Notes: generated by a model not told the origin, from the letters alone. A stretch of 64,000 nucleotides of DNA from Fagopyrum homotropicum (GCA_033239125.1 BSWB01000006.1:113320242-113384241), one strand, 5' to 3'. Shown: positions 22,575 through 34,535, numbered from the stretch's first letter. Numbers and translations are program-made.

Positions 22575-24283
22575 TGTTAGCATGAAATATTGTGATATTT
22601 TAAGCACGTTTTCTAAGTGTATTTGATCCATATTGATAGTCATTGATTGAGCATTGATACATTTGTGAGCTAGTTTGTCTATAATGTCGATATAGAGATC
22701 TACACAAGCTTTATGTTGATTATAGGTAATTGAGAGCTATTTCCGAACGGAATTGAGCAAGGATGGAGTTGATTGAACTTGTCCATGGATTGAGGACATT
22801 TCTAGGAACTAAGGGAGTGCCAACTTGAGGAATGCACGAAGCTAAGGAAGAATCACGTTCTTGCCCTAAACCACGCTCTAAAATACGGCCGTACCACTTT
22901 CCACGTTCAAGTCCACGGCCGTGGAACCTTGGCTAGGGAAGCGTGGTTCATTCCAGTGACTTCTATGGCCGTGGAGAAGATGGTTCAAACCGTGTTGATT
23001 TCCACGCTCTAAATTACGGCCGTGGAACCCTTCCACGACCGTGATCTTGGCGATCTTTTTTGCCATACTTTAAGCCACGATCTCCTACGCAATTGGGCCG
23101 GGCCGATATTTTATCTTACACTATAAAAGGACGGACGAAGGGAGATTCCGTCACCTCTGCTTAGACCTCGCTTTACACTTGCGTTTGAAATTGCCCTAAT
23201 TTCGCATTTGGCGGAGATTTTGTTGAGAGATTTTGGCGCATTGCTATTGTGATTTCCGGATTGACGGAAGATCGAAGATTCGGAAGATTGTTCGCAAGGA
23301 GACTCGCTTCTTGCTTAGGTTTGATTTAGAAGACGGATTGACATCCCGTTCTTCCCTCTTATCTAAGATTTGTGATTGTTTGTTTCGTTCCGAATCTAGT
23401 GACGATTATTGATCTTGATTGCGAATTTGAGATTGATTTGAAGTTTATTGAAGGTTTTCGGAATTTTTCATCTTTCAATCTTTTAATTCTTGAATTTGAT
23501 ATCAATATGACTATTGTTGGCTAAAAACCCCTAACAATTCTAAGGTGAAGGGTTGATAGTTGTGGCTTAGATGATGATAGATCGATCGTAAACAGATTGG
23601 ACCCTGAGAGTTAGAGAGAATCGCCGACGAACCCTAATCCACGATCTGTTCTTGAGCTTCCACGGCCGTGGAACTCAAGAACTAGCCGTAATTTTGTGTT
23701 AAGTTACGAACTTGCTTTTACTTTAATCCAAAGTTAAAGATCTGCTTTAACTTAGTGTAGGCTTGCCTTTTCTAGGTGGTAGTGAAGCCTCAACAACCTC
23801 TACCTCGATTGTGAGTGTCACAACCTTAATCGATTTAGTTAGTCTTGATCCTTGGATTACAAGTTTGGGTATTTGACTTTAATTCTCATCTTTAGAACCT
23901 TTCTATATTGAAGCCTCAACAACCTTTATAGAGAGTATCTTGTAGATGAGTCATATAAGGTTTTTGGAACTTCACCGTACGATTATCTTACATTAGTATA
24001 CCTTTGCATATCTTAACTCTGTCCTTATATCATTTGTATATCTTGAATCGATTGCCACAGCTGGATACTTGGATCTTTAGGATTGTTGTTTTCTCAATAT
24101 TCGAAAAGCTTCTTACATTTACTTGCTTGATAATCTATAATTGGATTTAACCCCCCAAATCCTTGTGTTCGATACTCTGGAATTCTTGCTTAACTACGTC
24201 GATCCGTACACTGCGGGTTCGTTTGCTTGATTTCTAGTTTTATAAATTTAAGACTTATTTGCACGCACGCTAAGTGGCGAACA
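22575..24283 (+). repeat. 3' LTR of the outer Athila element
   Basis: 1709 bp, TGTTAG to GAACA, near identical to 5455-7162. Differences seen include A/C at the seventh base of the LTR, A/G in AAGGGA(A/G)TGCC, and C/T in CTTCTA(C/T)GGCC. It is followed by the CTAAG target duplication. Confidence 0.93.
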
Positions 24284-24288
24284 CTAAG

Positions 24289-24768
24289 CAAGTTTAGCTC
24301 ATACGCTAAACTTGAACGGAAAATATAACTTACATAAAATATAAGGTAAAACCCATTTTCAAAACCAAGATTAAAACCGCTTAAATACTTTCCAGGAAAA
24401 ATTATACCATTATATACACATGGGTCATAATATAACAATTTTAAACTATAAGAATAAAATCCGTTATAAAACTTTGGTTGAAAGTCCGTAAAAACATTTT
24501 CTAGGCAACTCATGAAGTTCCACAAACTTGGGATATATTCCGTAGATAAAACCTGGGCCAAATATATAATTAATTCAAATCAGTAGGCACAATCTACAAA
24601 TTCCAAAAGAGTGGGTCAAATCTGCAATAAACACAAATCATGGGTACATTCAGCAATTATACCAAAAGAGGGGGTCCCGATTGGAATTTGGCAAATAGGG
24701 TTTAGAACCCTTTACTGTCGGTTGAGAGAAGAACGCAATCAGGGCTCTCCGGAGGCTTGCTGGTGGCC
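24289..24768. other. Flank of the Athila insertion, no gene seen
   Basis: Probably continues the older Tekay-like LTR at its left end, but no LTR border is visible. From about 24690 the sequence becomes like the 5' untranslated leader of a plant gene (AATAGGGTTTAGAACCC). Confidence 0.35.
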
Positions 24769-24945
24769 AATGGCTTCTGCAGAGGCTGGCTCAGACAGCG
24801 CAGCACAAGACGGCTCCTCCGGCGCCGTTCTTTGCGGCAGAGCGTGGAGGTGGGTGGCTCTAGTCCGCCGGAGTCCAAGCAACAGGGGACGGCAAGACAG
24901 AGGAGAGAAAGCATCGAGTAACAAGACTCATTTCCCTTCTTTGTA
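24769..24945 (+). pseudogene. Possible orphan first exon, unidentified
   Basis: A GC-rich open frame from ATG 24769 (MASAEAGSDSAAQDG) to a TAA at 24943-24945, preceded by a leader-like sequence. I do not recognise the protein. A short sequence (CATCGAGTAACAAGACTCAT) is repeated at about 24912 and 25008, so the downstream edge is rearranged. It might be the 5' end of the gene whose later exons remain at 26400-26820, but the family's usual N-terminus is not evident. Confidence 0.2.
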
Positions 24946-25335
24946 ACTACTTGTAAATAAGAGGACAAGCTATATAAAGATTTCCCTTCTTTGTAACAGA
25001 CTTAATCATCGAGTAACAAGACTCATTTCGTGTTCTTCTATTCTCTCTCGGATGTTCAATCCAAATAATTTTTAGTGGTTGCGTTTGGTTAATTTCAAGT
25101 AGGTTTTGGTTGATGAAATGGTACGCTTATATGTTCGATTGATTTCAAATTAGTGTATGAATTATGTTTTATTTGCTAAATCCAATGTATTTGTGTCTTC
25201 CTTAGGTCACCTTTGATACTTACTAATTCTTTCATCAGAGAAAGCATTTAAAGATGATGGCAGTCTCAAGGAGCCAAATCAGTTAATAAAGTTGGTCATG
25301 GTGTGTTTTGGAATGAGATTTATATTTCTGCAAGA
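24946..25335. other. Intergenic or intron-like sequence
   Basis: AT-rich, contains the short duplication mentioned for the neighbouring exon-like ORF, no coding signal recognised. It may be intron of the decayed gene that continues after 26286. Confidence 0.3.
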
Positions 25336-26285
25336 GGAAATTACCGGAAACCACCCGTTAAATAGGTCATATTGTAAATAATCACCCGCTCTATCACTAT
25401 TTACCAAAAATCACCCGTTAATCATACTCCGTTACCAAAAAACCACCAAGGATCAGTATTCCGTCAAATATCCGTCTCGTGGCCCCATTTTATAATAAAA
25501 TAATATTTTTCTTTCTTTTTCTGTTTTTCTATTTTAAGGTTGTATTTATTTATTTTTTCTTTCATTAAAAATCTTTATAAAATCAAATAATAAATACATT
25601 ACTTACCAATTAATGTTTATATCTCCAAATTCAAAACTAGGATATTGTAGATCCAAAATTCTCACAAAAATCGAACCAAAATCCGCACAGGAAGCCTACT
25701 GGAGTCTCAGGGAAGGTAAGTGGTCGGTATTGGCGGTGGTGGTGGCGGAAGGAAGATCCGGCGGCAGCGGTTACCACCACGACGAGCGGCGAGACTCTGG
25801 CGGCACTCCTTCTCTGGCACCGGAACAAGTCGTCGCACGCTCCTGGTGACTATACGAGCCCTGTTCAGTGGTGGTTAGTTGCCGAAACGCTCCTCCTGTT
25901 CTTCCGATGGGGGCTGCCGCAGGGAACATGTTGAGGGAAGGTATTAATGTGGAGAGAGAAACGGATCAGGAGAGGGAGAAGAAAAAAATGGGGAATGGTA
26001 AGATTAGGGTTAGAATTAGGGTTTAAGGCAGTTATTAATGTTAATTGGTAAGTATGATATTTATTATTTGATTTTCTAAATATTATTAATGAAAGAAAAA
26101 AAAAAAGAAACAATATAACTTTAAAATAGAAAACAGAAAAAAGAAGAAAATATTTGACGGGATATTCACAGTTGGTGGTTTTTTGGTAACGGAGTATGTT
26201 TAACGGGTGGTTTCCGGTAAATAGTGATAGAGCGGGTGGTTATTTGCAATATGACCTATTTAACGGGTGGTTTCCGATAATTTCC
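25336..26285. mobile_element. Long terminal-inverted-repeat transposon, Pack-MULE-like
   Basis: The left end begins GGAAATTACCGGAAACCACC and the right end is its reverse complement with few changes. Inverted similarity extends about 270 bp on each side (25336-25615 against 26030-26285). Inside each arm the unit AACCACCCGTTAA repeats. The roughly 400 bp between the arms is GC-rich (Gly/Arg-type codons on either strand) and unlike the AT-rich arms, as if host gene sequence had been captured. It has no transposase. An imperfect 9 bp duplication may flank it (TATATTTCT at 25321-25329 and TATTTTTCT at 26286-26294), with a few extra bases on the left. Confidence 0.75.
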
Positions 26286-26402
26286 TATTTTTCTTTTCTA
26301 TCAGTTACACATTAGGCTATCATTTGCAAAGATAAATAAAATGAACTCTATGATGCGTGCTTCAACTTAATATCGTGATGCATATTTTTATAACTGCAAT
26401 AG

Positions 26403-26820
26403 GTGAAGGTTCTGTACTGTGACGGATATTCATTATTCACGGAAATGTAGAAGTTTTCAATAATGTAAACAAATTATAACTCATTTTGCAAAAATATATT
26501 GAGTTTGATGACTTTGGTTCACAATCTATACTAAGTCTTTTCCTTTTTGTGGTTGGGAAAGTAGCTAAGCTTCATTTCAGAGGAGCAAGAATTTGGCTTG
26601 CCGTCATTGAAGATCTACTTGCAAAAGGGCTAAATTCTGCTAAAAATGTATGAGTTGTTAGTTTTTACTTACCAAAATTCACTATCTTATATGTTGTTTT
26701 GTACCGCGTTTCTTTGTGGTGATTATTACTGAAGAGTTACCCCATTAGGCTATGCTTTCTAGATGTGCAGATGGTGGACTGAGTTTCATTTTGCATTGTG
26801 ATAGCTTTTGAGCTCTCTTA
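26403..26820 (+). pseudogene. Pectin acetylesterase (Notum/PAE family), exon remnants
   Basis: Pectin acetylesterases remove acetyl groups from cell-wall pectin. Three exon-like pieces on the plus strand match the family in order. About 26403-26465 gives KVLYCDGYS, equivalent to the family's V(R/L)YCDG. About 26560-26650 gives LHFRGARIWLAVIEDLLAKG, equivalent to the family's FRG-RIW block. About 26755-26815 gives GGLSFILHCDSF, the segment around the nucleophile; the family has GCSAGG, but here the catalytic Ser region reads CADGG, so that Ser is missing. The first piece also loses frame after the CDG motif. The remains end just before the retrotransposon LTR at 26833; I find no further exons on the far side. 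This is a dead copy. Confidence 0.65.
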
Positions 26821-26832
26821 CCAATCAGTACT

Positions 26833-28658
26833 TGTAACACCCCGAATCCGGGGGACTCGGGATGTCACATTGGGCTAGGATCTCACAGTGGATCCTGGCC
26901 CTAGCCTGACAACAAGTTTACTGGATCTTACAACATGGCACTGACAAATATAAAACAAATACATAAAACTGTATAAACTGTACAACCAAAGGGTATACAA
27001 GATCATAGCCGAGTATAAAACAACATCATCACACAAGATGTATACAAAACATCATCCTCACGCAGGAGGGATACATAAACATCCCAAAAATCATAATCAC
27101 CTAATGTACGAGAGTCCTCGGCCTGTCACCTGCTAGATCACTCAGCAGCTCTCCTATCCTGCAAAGCATCTACAACATGGTATTAAACCATTAGTTAACC
27201 ATACGTATATAAGGTAATGCACAAGCACGAACACAAACACAGGTCATGAAAGATAAACCATTAGTTAACCATCCTTAAAGATAAGAAAACTATGTGACAT
27301 GAGGACCGTATCATCCTCGCTCTCTATGCTTATGACATCGTGTACCCTATGGGAGTGGATTGCGCCATTCCTCTATACCAGATGTCATAAGCACAGAGAG
27401 CCTCCCAACTCCTTACAGGATGAAAGGGAAAGGTTATCACTGCCACACACTGGGGCTATCAATAAAACATAGGTCGGTAATAATCGACATCATATATTGT
27501 CATATTAAGCATACAATACACACACCACTAGTGCAAACACCCAATATAAGGATGGTAGCTAAGTAAGTCCTACGGACTTACCTCAACCTCGTACAATCAC
27601 AACCACGATCAACCTCCAACCTTAAGGGGGACACTGCCTAAAAACAAGGCATAGAGATATATCATTCTCCTATCAATCAAAGGGGTCACACCTAGACCCA
27701 AGGGATCCATAGGATCATCCTCAACCTAAGCCTCACAACCTACTAATCTTCAAAGCCGTATAAGGCATAACAAGATCATAACATCATCATCACACTTTCA
27801 TCTAAACCTAGCATGCTACTACACACACACTAGGAAAGGAAGGGGCAATGTCATTCTAAGGCAAGCCTGGAATCAAGACACACCTGCAAACCAAGAGCAA
27901 AGCAAGGCTAGTGCAGGGAGGCGCAGAGGCGGCCCTGAGGTGGCGTTAGGGCGGCGACTGGCCGGCGTTGGGGCGGTCCCAATGTGGCGCAGGGGTGGCT
28001 TGTGTGTAGAATGCAACTTCCGGCTTCTTTTTGCTTCTTTACTCGATCCTCTTCACACCTTCTTGTGCCATCAGCCCCATACATACATATACATACATAT
28101 ATACATCAAACAAAGCCTATGAAGGCTGCCACAAAATCAAACTTGTGGAATCTAAGCTAGGAAGGAAGAAAAAAAGAAAGAAAGGAGAGGAAGATGAAGA
28201 TCTTACCAAGCTGTAACCTAACAGAGGAAGATCACACTCCACAAGCTCAAGGTTAGCTCAACACAAGCACAACAACGTCCTCAAACATCAATCTCATCCA
28301 AAGCCACACAAAACATTCTTCAAAACTCTCACAAGATCAAAGAAAACAAGATGAAGATTCAAAGGGGAAGAAGGAAAGAAGAAGAAGAAGAACGTGAGGG
28401 AGAAGAGAGAGTTGTAAGAAAGGTGAAACCCTCATCAGGAGGTAAGAAGGAAGCTTATAAAGGAAGGAAGAGGTAAAGCACGGGTTAAGAGTCAACAAAG
28501 TCGGCTGCAGCACACCATAAATTGCAAGGGCGGATCATGGTGGCCGCATGGCGGATCACTCAGCCGCAGGGGCGGCCTCTACAAACCGCAGGGGTGGTTT
28601 AGGCCAATCTTGCACACTCAGTACTCTCTCTCAGCACCTCCAGACTAAGGCTCTTACA
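26833..28658 (-). mobile_element. 3' LTR of a truncated Tekay-type element
   Basis: 1826 bp from TGTAACACCCC to CTCTTACA, the inverted terminal pattern of these LTRs. The minus-strand polypurine tract (complement of TCTCACCCCCC) follows directly at 28659. No matching 5' LTR is present; the element is cut at about 30645, so no target duplication can be identified. Confidence 0.8.
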
Positions 28659-29131
28659 TCTCACCCCCCTAAAAACAAGTTTCATCCCGAAACTTGCAAA
28701 TTCCCAAATCCTCACGGACCCATATGCCGAGGTATAACTCTCTTTATCGGAGGCATTACATCTCCGTTCAACAGGTCACAACCTATAACAATCTATAACT
28801 TCAAACATAAACATGGAGGAATCATCAACTCCAGAAATAAGGGTTGTAACGCTACCCAAAGGCGTAGAGGAATCACATCTCTTGCCATATCCACATCACT
28901 AGGCATAGAGGAAGCACATCTCTAGCCAGATCATACATACATACATACAAAGCATGGAGGAAAAACATCTCCAGTAAGACTATGTCCATCAAAGATAGCA
29001 TGGAGGAAAGAACTATCTCCAACTAAATCCTAACCACACTCAGATAGCATGGAGGAAAGAACCATCTCCAGCTATAATCATAAATCGCACTAACACATCA
29101 AGATCTAATCAGATCATATATCACATCATAG

Positions 29132-30645
29132 CTAGTACGAAAATAAACATATTAAGGCATATAAGCACATAATCATATACTCACCAAGATAGCACTGAGA
29201 TCTACTCGGTGATCCTACAGGTGCATCTATCTCAGCATAAAACTCTAGATAGTTCCTCTGGATACTATCCTCATTATCCCATGTAGCCTCCTCAGGTCCT
29301 CGTCTCGACCACTGTATCCTTAACATGGGGATGTCCTTCGAACGTAGGTGTCTCATACCTCGCTCTAGGATTGTAATCGGGTGCTCAGCAAAAGTGTGGT
29401 CCGGCTCAACTACCAAATCATCATAACTCACAACGTGTCTCGGATATGGTATATACTCCCTCAGCTGAGACACGTGGAACACAGGGTGAACACCCTCTAA
29501 TCTCGGAGGCAAAGCTAATATGTAGGCTTCCCTCCCAACTCTATCCAGTATCTCAAAAGGACCGACATATCGGGGGCTCAACTTCCCCTTTATGCCAAAG
29601 CGTTTGACGTCTCGCGTTGGAGATACTCTCAGCCATAAATGAGCTCCAACTCCGAACTCTAGAGGTTGACGCCTCCTGTCTGCATATGACTTCTAGCGAC
29701 TTTGTGCAGCCAACATCCTCTCTCTAATCAGCACTACTCGAGCCATATCATCCTGAATCTGCTCTGGCGCTATCCCACTGATACTGCTAGGCTCATCCCA
29801 ACATAAAGGTGTACGACATCTACGCCCATACAGGGCCTCATATGGAGCCATCCCAATCGATGCATGCCAGTTCTTGTTGTATGAGAACTCAACCAATGGG
29901 AGGTAATCTGACCATCCCTGTCCCCAATCCAGCACACAAGCTCGCAGCATATCCTCAAGGGTCTGGATGGTCCTCTCTGACTGACCATTGGTCAAGGGGT
30001 GAAACGCGGTCGTGAATTGTAGACTCGTTCCTAAAGCAGTCTGAATCTGCTGCCAAAACCTCGAGGTAAATCGTTCATATCGATCAGAGACGATCGTCCT
30101 CGGTATACCATGGAGTTACACTATTTGCCTAGTGTACTCCTCAGCTAATCTGCTCACTAGCCACGTCTCTCTAATAGGAATAAAACGTGTCGTCTTTGTC
30201 AGTCTATCAACAACAACCTAGATAGCATCAAAACTCCTACTAGCCTCAATCCGGTCACAAAATCCATGGAGATGTCCTCCCACTTCCATTGCGGCACTGG
30301 CAGTGGATAGAGCTCACCTCCAGGTCTGTAATGTTGTATCTTGACCTGCTGACAGGTCGCGGACTGTGCCACAAATCTGGCTTCAGCCCTCCCCACCAAT
30401 AAGAGTGTCTCACATCATGGTACCCTCTTACTCGTACCTGGATGTACTGAGTAAGGTGTACAGTGAGCCTCCTGTAAAATCCTCTATCTCAACTCTACAT
30501 CAACAGGTACACAGACGCGGTCATGGCGTCTCATCACTTCATTTGCCCCAATGGAGAACTGTGGTGCCTCACCACGAGACATCCTCTCTCTTATCCTCAT
30601 CAGGGTTAGGCAGGTCCCCTACTTCTGTTGAAATCATAAATATAA
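29132..30645 (-). pseudogene. Tekay-type integrase with chromodomain-like tail (broken)
   Basis: Minus-strand C-terminal part of a chromovirus polyprotein. Read in order from 30645: the pre-integrase segment (APQFSIGANEVM), zinc finger remnant (TCQQVK), integrase core (WEDISMDF, then HPLTNGQSERTIQTLEDMLRAC with the catalytic Glu), the Pro-Leu-Glu-Phe block, YVGPFEIL, HPVFHVSQLREY, and a chromodomain-like end (LRIQWSRRGPEEATWDNED). Several stops and frame changes separate the pieces, for example after AAQSR at about 29693. Upstream domains (RT, protease, gag) and the 5' LTR are absent. Confidence 0.8.
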
Positions 30646-31261
30646 TCTAACATCTTCTTCTTCTTAAACTTATAGGTCATGAATAATATCCGCTAGTGAT
30701 TTACTAATTTGAATCATCAAACTTGTCTTGAATTAGATTACTTGTGCAGACTTCTTGTAACGTCACCTTTATTTTGTAATATCCGAAAACTTTATTTCCG
30801 AGAGACGCCTAGAATAGGAAGTTTTTGGGGGGTTTCTATTTTTTAATAGGTAACCCGTAGTTTGAAATTGCGGGTTTTTGGGCCCATCAAATTGCATCGG
30901 CCAACTAAGTGACTAATTGCGGATTACCATTTTATAAAAAAAAAAAATAGAACCACCAGTTTCAAACTGAGGGTTTCTAATTGTAAAAAAAATAAAAACC
31001 ACAGTTTAAATTGCGGGTTATTGAGGTTAATTCGCAGTTATAAATTACGGGTCTACTTCAACCTTTAAACCCTTCCTCTTCTCATAATATGTTTTACTCC
31101 TAATCTAATTTCAAAAAAAAATTTTATTTTTTATTATTTCAGAAAAAAAAAAATCCAAATTTTGGTTTGCCAAACTTTTCTTACTTTTCACTTAACCATT
31201 GTGTATGTTTTGTACCTAATTATAACACACTAGATTAGTAGATTGGTCCCCGTCCCTCCTT
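30646..31261. other. Intergenic, no gene seen
   Basis: AT-rich with homopolymer runs and a short phrase (AAATTGCGGGTT) that recurs in variants at 30866-31060. It lies between the truncated Tekay element and the LINE tail. Confidence 0.4.
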
Positions 31262-31305
31262 ACACACTCTTTTTTTATATATACATAGGTAAACAATTAG
31301 ACGGG

Positions 31306-32274
31306 TCAATTTTTAGAAACCAATCGGCCTAAAGCATCCTTAAGGATGAGGTCATGATGAACATCTTCGGGAATCGCATTAACGACCAACTTAACCAAGT
31401 GTCCGTGCATTGCAATCCTGTCCGCAACCATGTTGACCTCCCTGTAGATATGATGTATCCTGGAGTATGAGAAAGCTGAGATAAGATAGGAAATATCATT
31501 GATAATCATGTCAAGCTCCCACGGAGGCATCCAAATTTGTTTAATCGAATTAATTAGAACAAAATTATCTCCTTCAATTTCGATAGATGGAAAACCACAC
31601 TCTTTTGCCTTTTGGAGGCCCATTCGTAGAACAATTGCTTCTGCTTCAAAAACAGAATCCGCGTTACATGCACCGCTTCCTATAGAAATAGGAACGGCAC
31701 AATGGTCTTTGGTGATAAATCCAAATGAGAAGTGATTTGTACCATTTTGAGATGCATCAAAATTAAGTTTTTTGTTTCCTTCTTCCGGTCTTTCCCACTT
31801 TAAATTTTTCTTTTTTCTTCTCGACTTTTTACTCAACGTATTATTATTTTTGTGACTCTTATTAGCTTGGTCCCACACGTCTATTTGATTCATAGCTTGC
31901 ATTTTAAAACTTTGTGGGATTTTAGTTTTGTGGAAAATGAATTGGTTCCTAGCCATCCACATGTTCCACCAAATGACGACTAGAAGATTAAACTCGGACG
32001 TTGACATTTTCTCTTTGAGGTAAAAAAAGGGCCTCTGTAATGCCCTTACTGTCAATGTTAAAAAATTTTAAATGGTTGTAATGTTAAAGACATCAACAAC
32101 CATTTCCAATGAAGGACACTGAAAAAAGAGGTGTCTCACGCTTTTTGTATGATGGTTACAGAATTCACAATTCATAACAATAGGGATTCTTTGTCTATCA
32201 AGGTTCTGTTTTGTTGGGAGGTCATCTAAGGCTAGTTTCCATAAAAAGATTTTAATCTTCGGCATGACATCCAT
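31306..32274 (-). pseudogene. LINE zf-RVT and RNase H domain
   Basis: The zinc-knuckle-like segment (KIKIFLWKL, then CEFCNHHTKSVRHLFFQCP) is at 32274-32068. After a frame break the RNase H-like domain follows at 32055-31306 with its acidic residues visible in NFDAS, EAEA, EGDN and REVNMVAD. This RNase H is the plant-type domain that many plant L1 elements acquired. It is the best-preserved part of the LINE. Confidence 0.8.
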
Positions 32275-32399
32275 TTTCCATATCCAAGTTTTATCTGTTG
32301 TGTCCCATTTTCTGTTTTTGAATTAACTTTATAGCTAATTTAGTAGAATATCATCCTTCATCGTTTCCAAACCAATATAATACATCCTTGATATCATTA

Positions 32400-34535
32400 A
32401 TGGGAAGGTTAAATTTTTTTTATTCTATCAATAATATCATTAGGCAAGATCGTGTTTAGTTGGTTTGAAATTTGATGATTCCATGTATTATTAGTAATAA
32501 ACTTGGAAACAAATTCCATCGGATTATCCAGATTTGTAACCTTTGCCAGATCTATGAGTGGTTTTTTAATAAGCCATTTATCCTTCCAGAATCTTATCGG
32601 GTTTCCATCTCCCACTCTCCATCTGAGTCCTTTATCTAGATCTTTTCTAAGTTTTATTAGATTCTTCCATTGCCATGAACATTCGACCCACATTGGTAAT
32701 TCCAAAGGCAATTTCCTTTAAGGTATTTTTCATTGATAATTTTGACCCAAATATTTTTTGGTTCTGCCATGATTTTCCACAAAAGTTTCATTTGTAATGA
32801 TTTATTCATGTCTTCTGATTTTCTAATACTTGTGTCACCTAATGATCTTGGTTTACAAATTTTGTCCCAACTAATCAGTGGGTGGAAATTGGGTCCTTTA
32901 TTCCAAAAGAAAAGTCTATTAACTTTGTCTAGTTCATTATGAACACTTGTAGGTAACATAAAGACTTGCATTAAGTAACTTGGTTTGGCATTAAGATTGG
33001 CTTTAATTAATGTTACTCTTCCTTCTTGAGATAAGGTCGATGCTTTCCACCTGTATAATTATTGTTTGGTCTTCATAATTACGGAGTTAAAAACATCTTT
33101 ATTAACCCGTCCATTAATAATAGGACAACCAAGGTATTGTTCGAGACTAGTAGTGCCATTGATTCCAAGGTGTGCCTAGATGCGTCTTTTGGTACCTTGA
33201 TCGGTGTCAGTGGTTTGGAAAGCCGATTTATTAAAGTTAATAATTTGTCCTGAAATGTCACAATAATCATGTAGGACTGAAAGAATTTTATTTCTAGCTT
33301 GCGTAGTTGTTTTAGTGAAAATTATGATGTCATCAGTAAATGTCAGGAAGGGTATTCTAGTCCCATTTTTGGTGATTGGAAAACCGATCGATTTAGGGTT
33401 TTCATCAGATACTTTCTGAATATTTCTAGAAAGGACCTCCGCACACAAATCAAATAACAGAGGAGAGAGGGGGTCGCCTTGACGGAGACCACGTTGTGGA
33501 CAAAAAATGTTAGTGGGGGAGTCATTGATCAAAATGGAAAATGAGACCGTAGAAATACACTCTTGAATCCAATTTCTAAATTTCTCCTCAAATCCGAATT
33601 TTTGTAATACTGCTTTTAAGAATTCCCATTAAACTTTATCATAAGCTTTTTTCATATCTAATTTAATAGCCATGTACCCATCTTTTCCTTTTTTTGCTTT
33701 AAAACCATGAAAAATTCATGTGCTATAAGCACATTATCATGAATTGCTCTATTTTTATCGAAGGCGCTTTGTAATGGATGGATCAACTTTGGAAGGACTA
33801 TTCTTAGTCTGTTTGTTAGGATTTTAGCGATAATTTTGTACACATTTGATAATAGACTTATAGATGACGTTGTAGTTGGGTTATCATTTTTCGGAAGCAA
33901 AGCGATGAAAGTATGATTTAATTGCCTAAGAATTTTTCCGGTTCTATAAAAACTATTGACTGCCATCGTGACCGTTGGGCCAACAATGTGCCAATATTTC
34001 TGATAAAAACCTGCATTCATCCCATCGGGTCCCGGAGATTTGTCGCTACCTATCAAAAATAAGGCTTCTTTGATTTCACTTGTGGTGAACGGTAATGCCA
34101 AATTGATGTTATCTCTTTCAGTTATTTCTGATTTGATTACTTGTAATTGACTTTGAATTTTACTCATGTCAATTATTGATGTTTTGAAACGAAGCTTGTA
34201 ATCATTAGTAAATTCTTTATTGATATCGACCTCTTTAGCTAACACCAAACCATTAGTCTTTGTAATTGTTGTTATAATATTTTTTATTTCTTCGGCTTGT
34301 TGCTTTCCTATGGTGGAATTTAGTGTTCTTATCTCCTATTTGTAGATTTGTCGTTTTAGCTCGCTGCATCCAAAACTTATTTAGGTACTCCACTAAACAG
34401 TCTCGTTTCCTATTCAATCTGTTGATTTTATTGTTCAGGACTTGGTCAAACTTTGCAAAATTCTTTTTTTGGAGACTCTCTAATTCAACATGGATGAGTT
34501 GGCTAAGTATGCAATTTATGTATCAAGGTGTATAA
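32400..34535 (-). pseudogene. LINE reverse transcriptase
   Basis: Fragments in order on the minus strand: RVT start (GSDKSPGPDGMNAGFYQKYW, near 34060), ALLPKNDNP, QSAFDKNRAIHDN, then GLRQGDPLSPLLFDL (near 33480). The catalytic box reads FTDDIIIF (near 33330; most L1 elements have FADD). The thumb region (FFWNKG, SWDKIC) lies near 32900. At least four frame breaks. Confidence 0.85.

Larger units (their letters stand above)
5450..24288 (+). mobile_element. Athila-type Ty3/gypsy retrotransposon with nested insertion
   Basis: Complete element from LTR to LTR (5455-24283) flanked by a perfect 5 bp target duplication CTAAG at 5450-5454 and 24284-24288. Order: 5' LTR, primer-binding site, gag-protease-RT-RNase H-integrase, spacer with a conserved hairpin, env-position ORF of the ATHILA ORF1 family, long 3' untranslated region, polypurine tract, 3' LTR. 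The two LTRs differ at only a few bases by eye, so the insertion is young. The coding region is nevertheless broken: a TAG replaces Trp in RT, a 2 bp deletion hits the env-like ORF, and a second Athila fragment (12147-17777) splits integrase. It landed in the older Tekay-like element. Confidence 0.93.

Noticed and set aside
24611..24946. 111-codon plus-strand ORF with a Met at 24611
   Set aside because: The first 50 codons cover leader-like sequence; only the part from 24769 has coding composition, and even that is unsupported by any family.
25995..26030. Telomere-like AGGGTTAGAATTAGGGTTT
   Set aside because: Only two imperfect units; such AGGGTTT phrases are common in plant 5' leaders.
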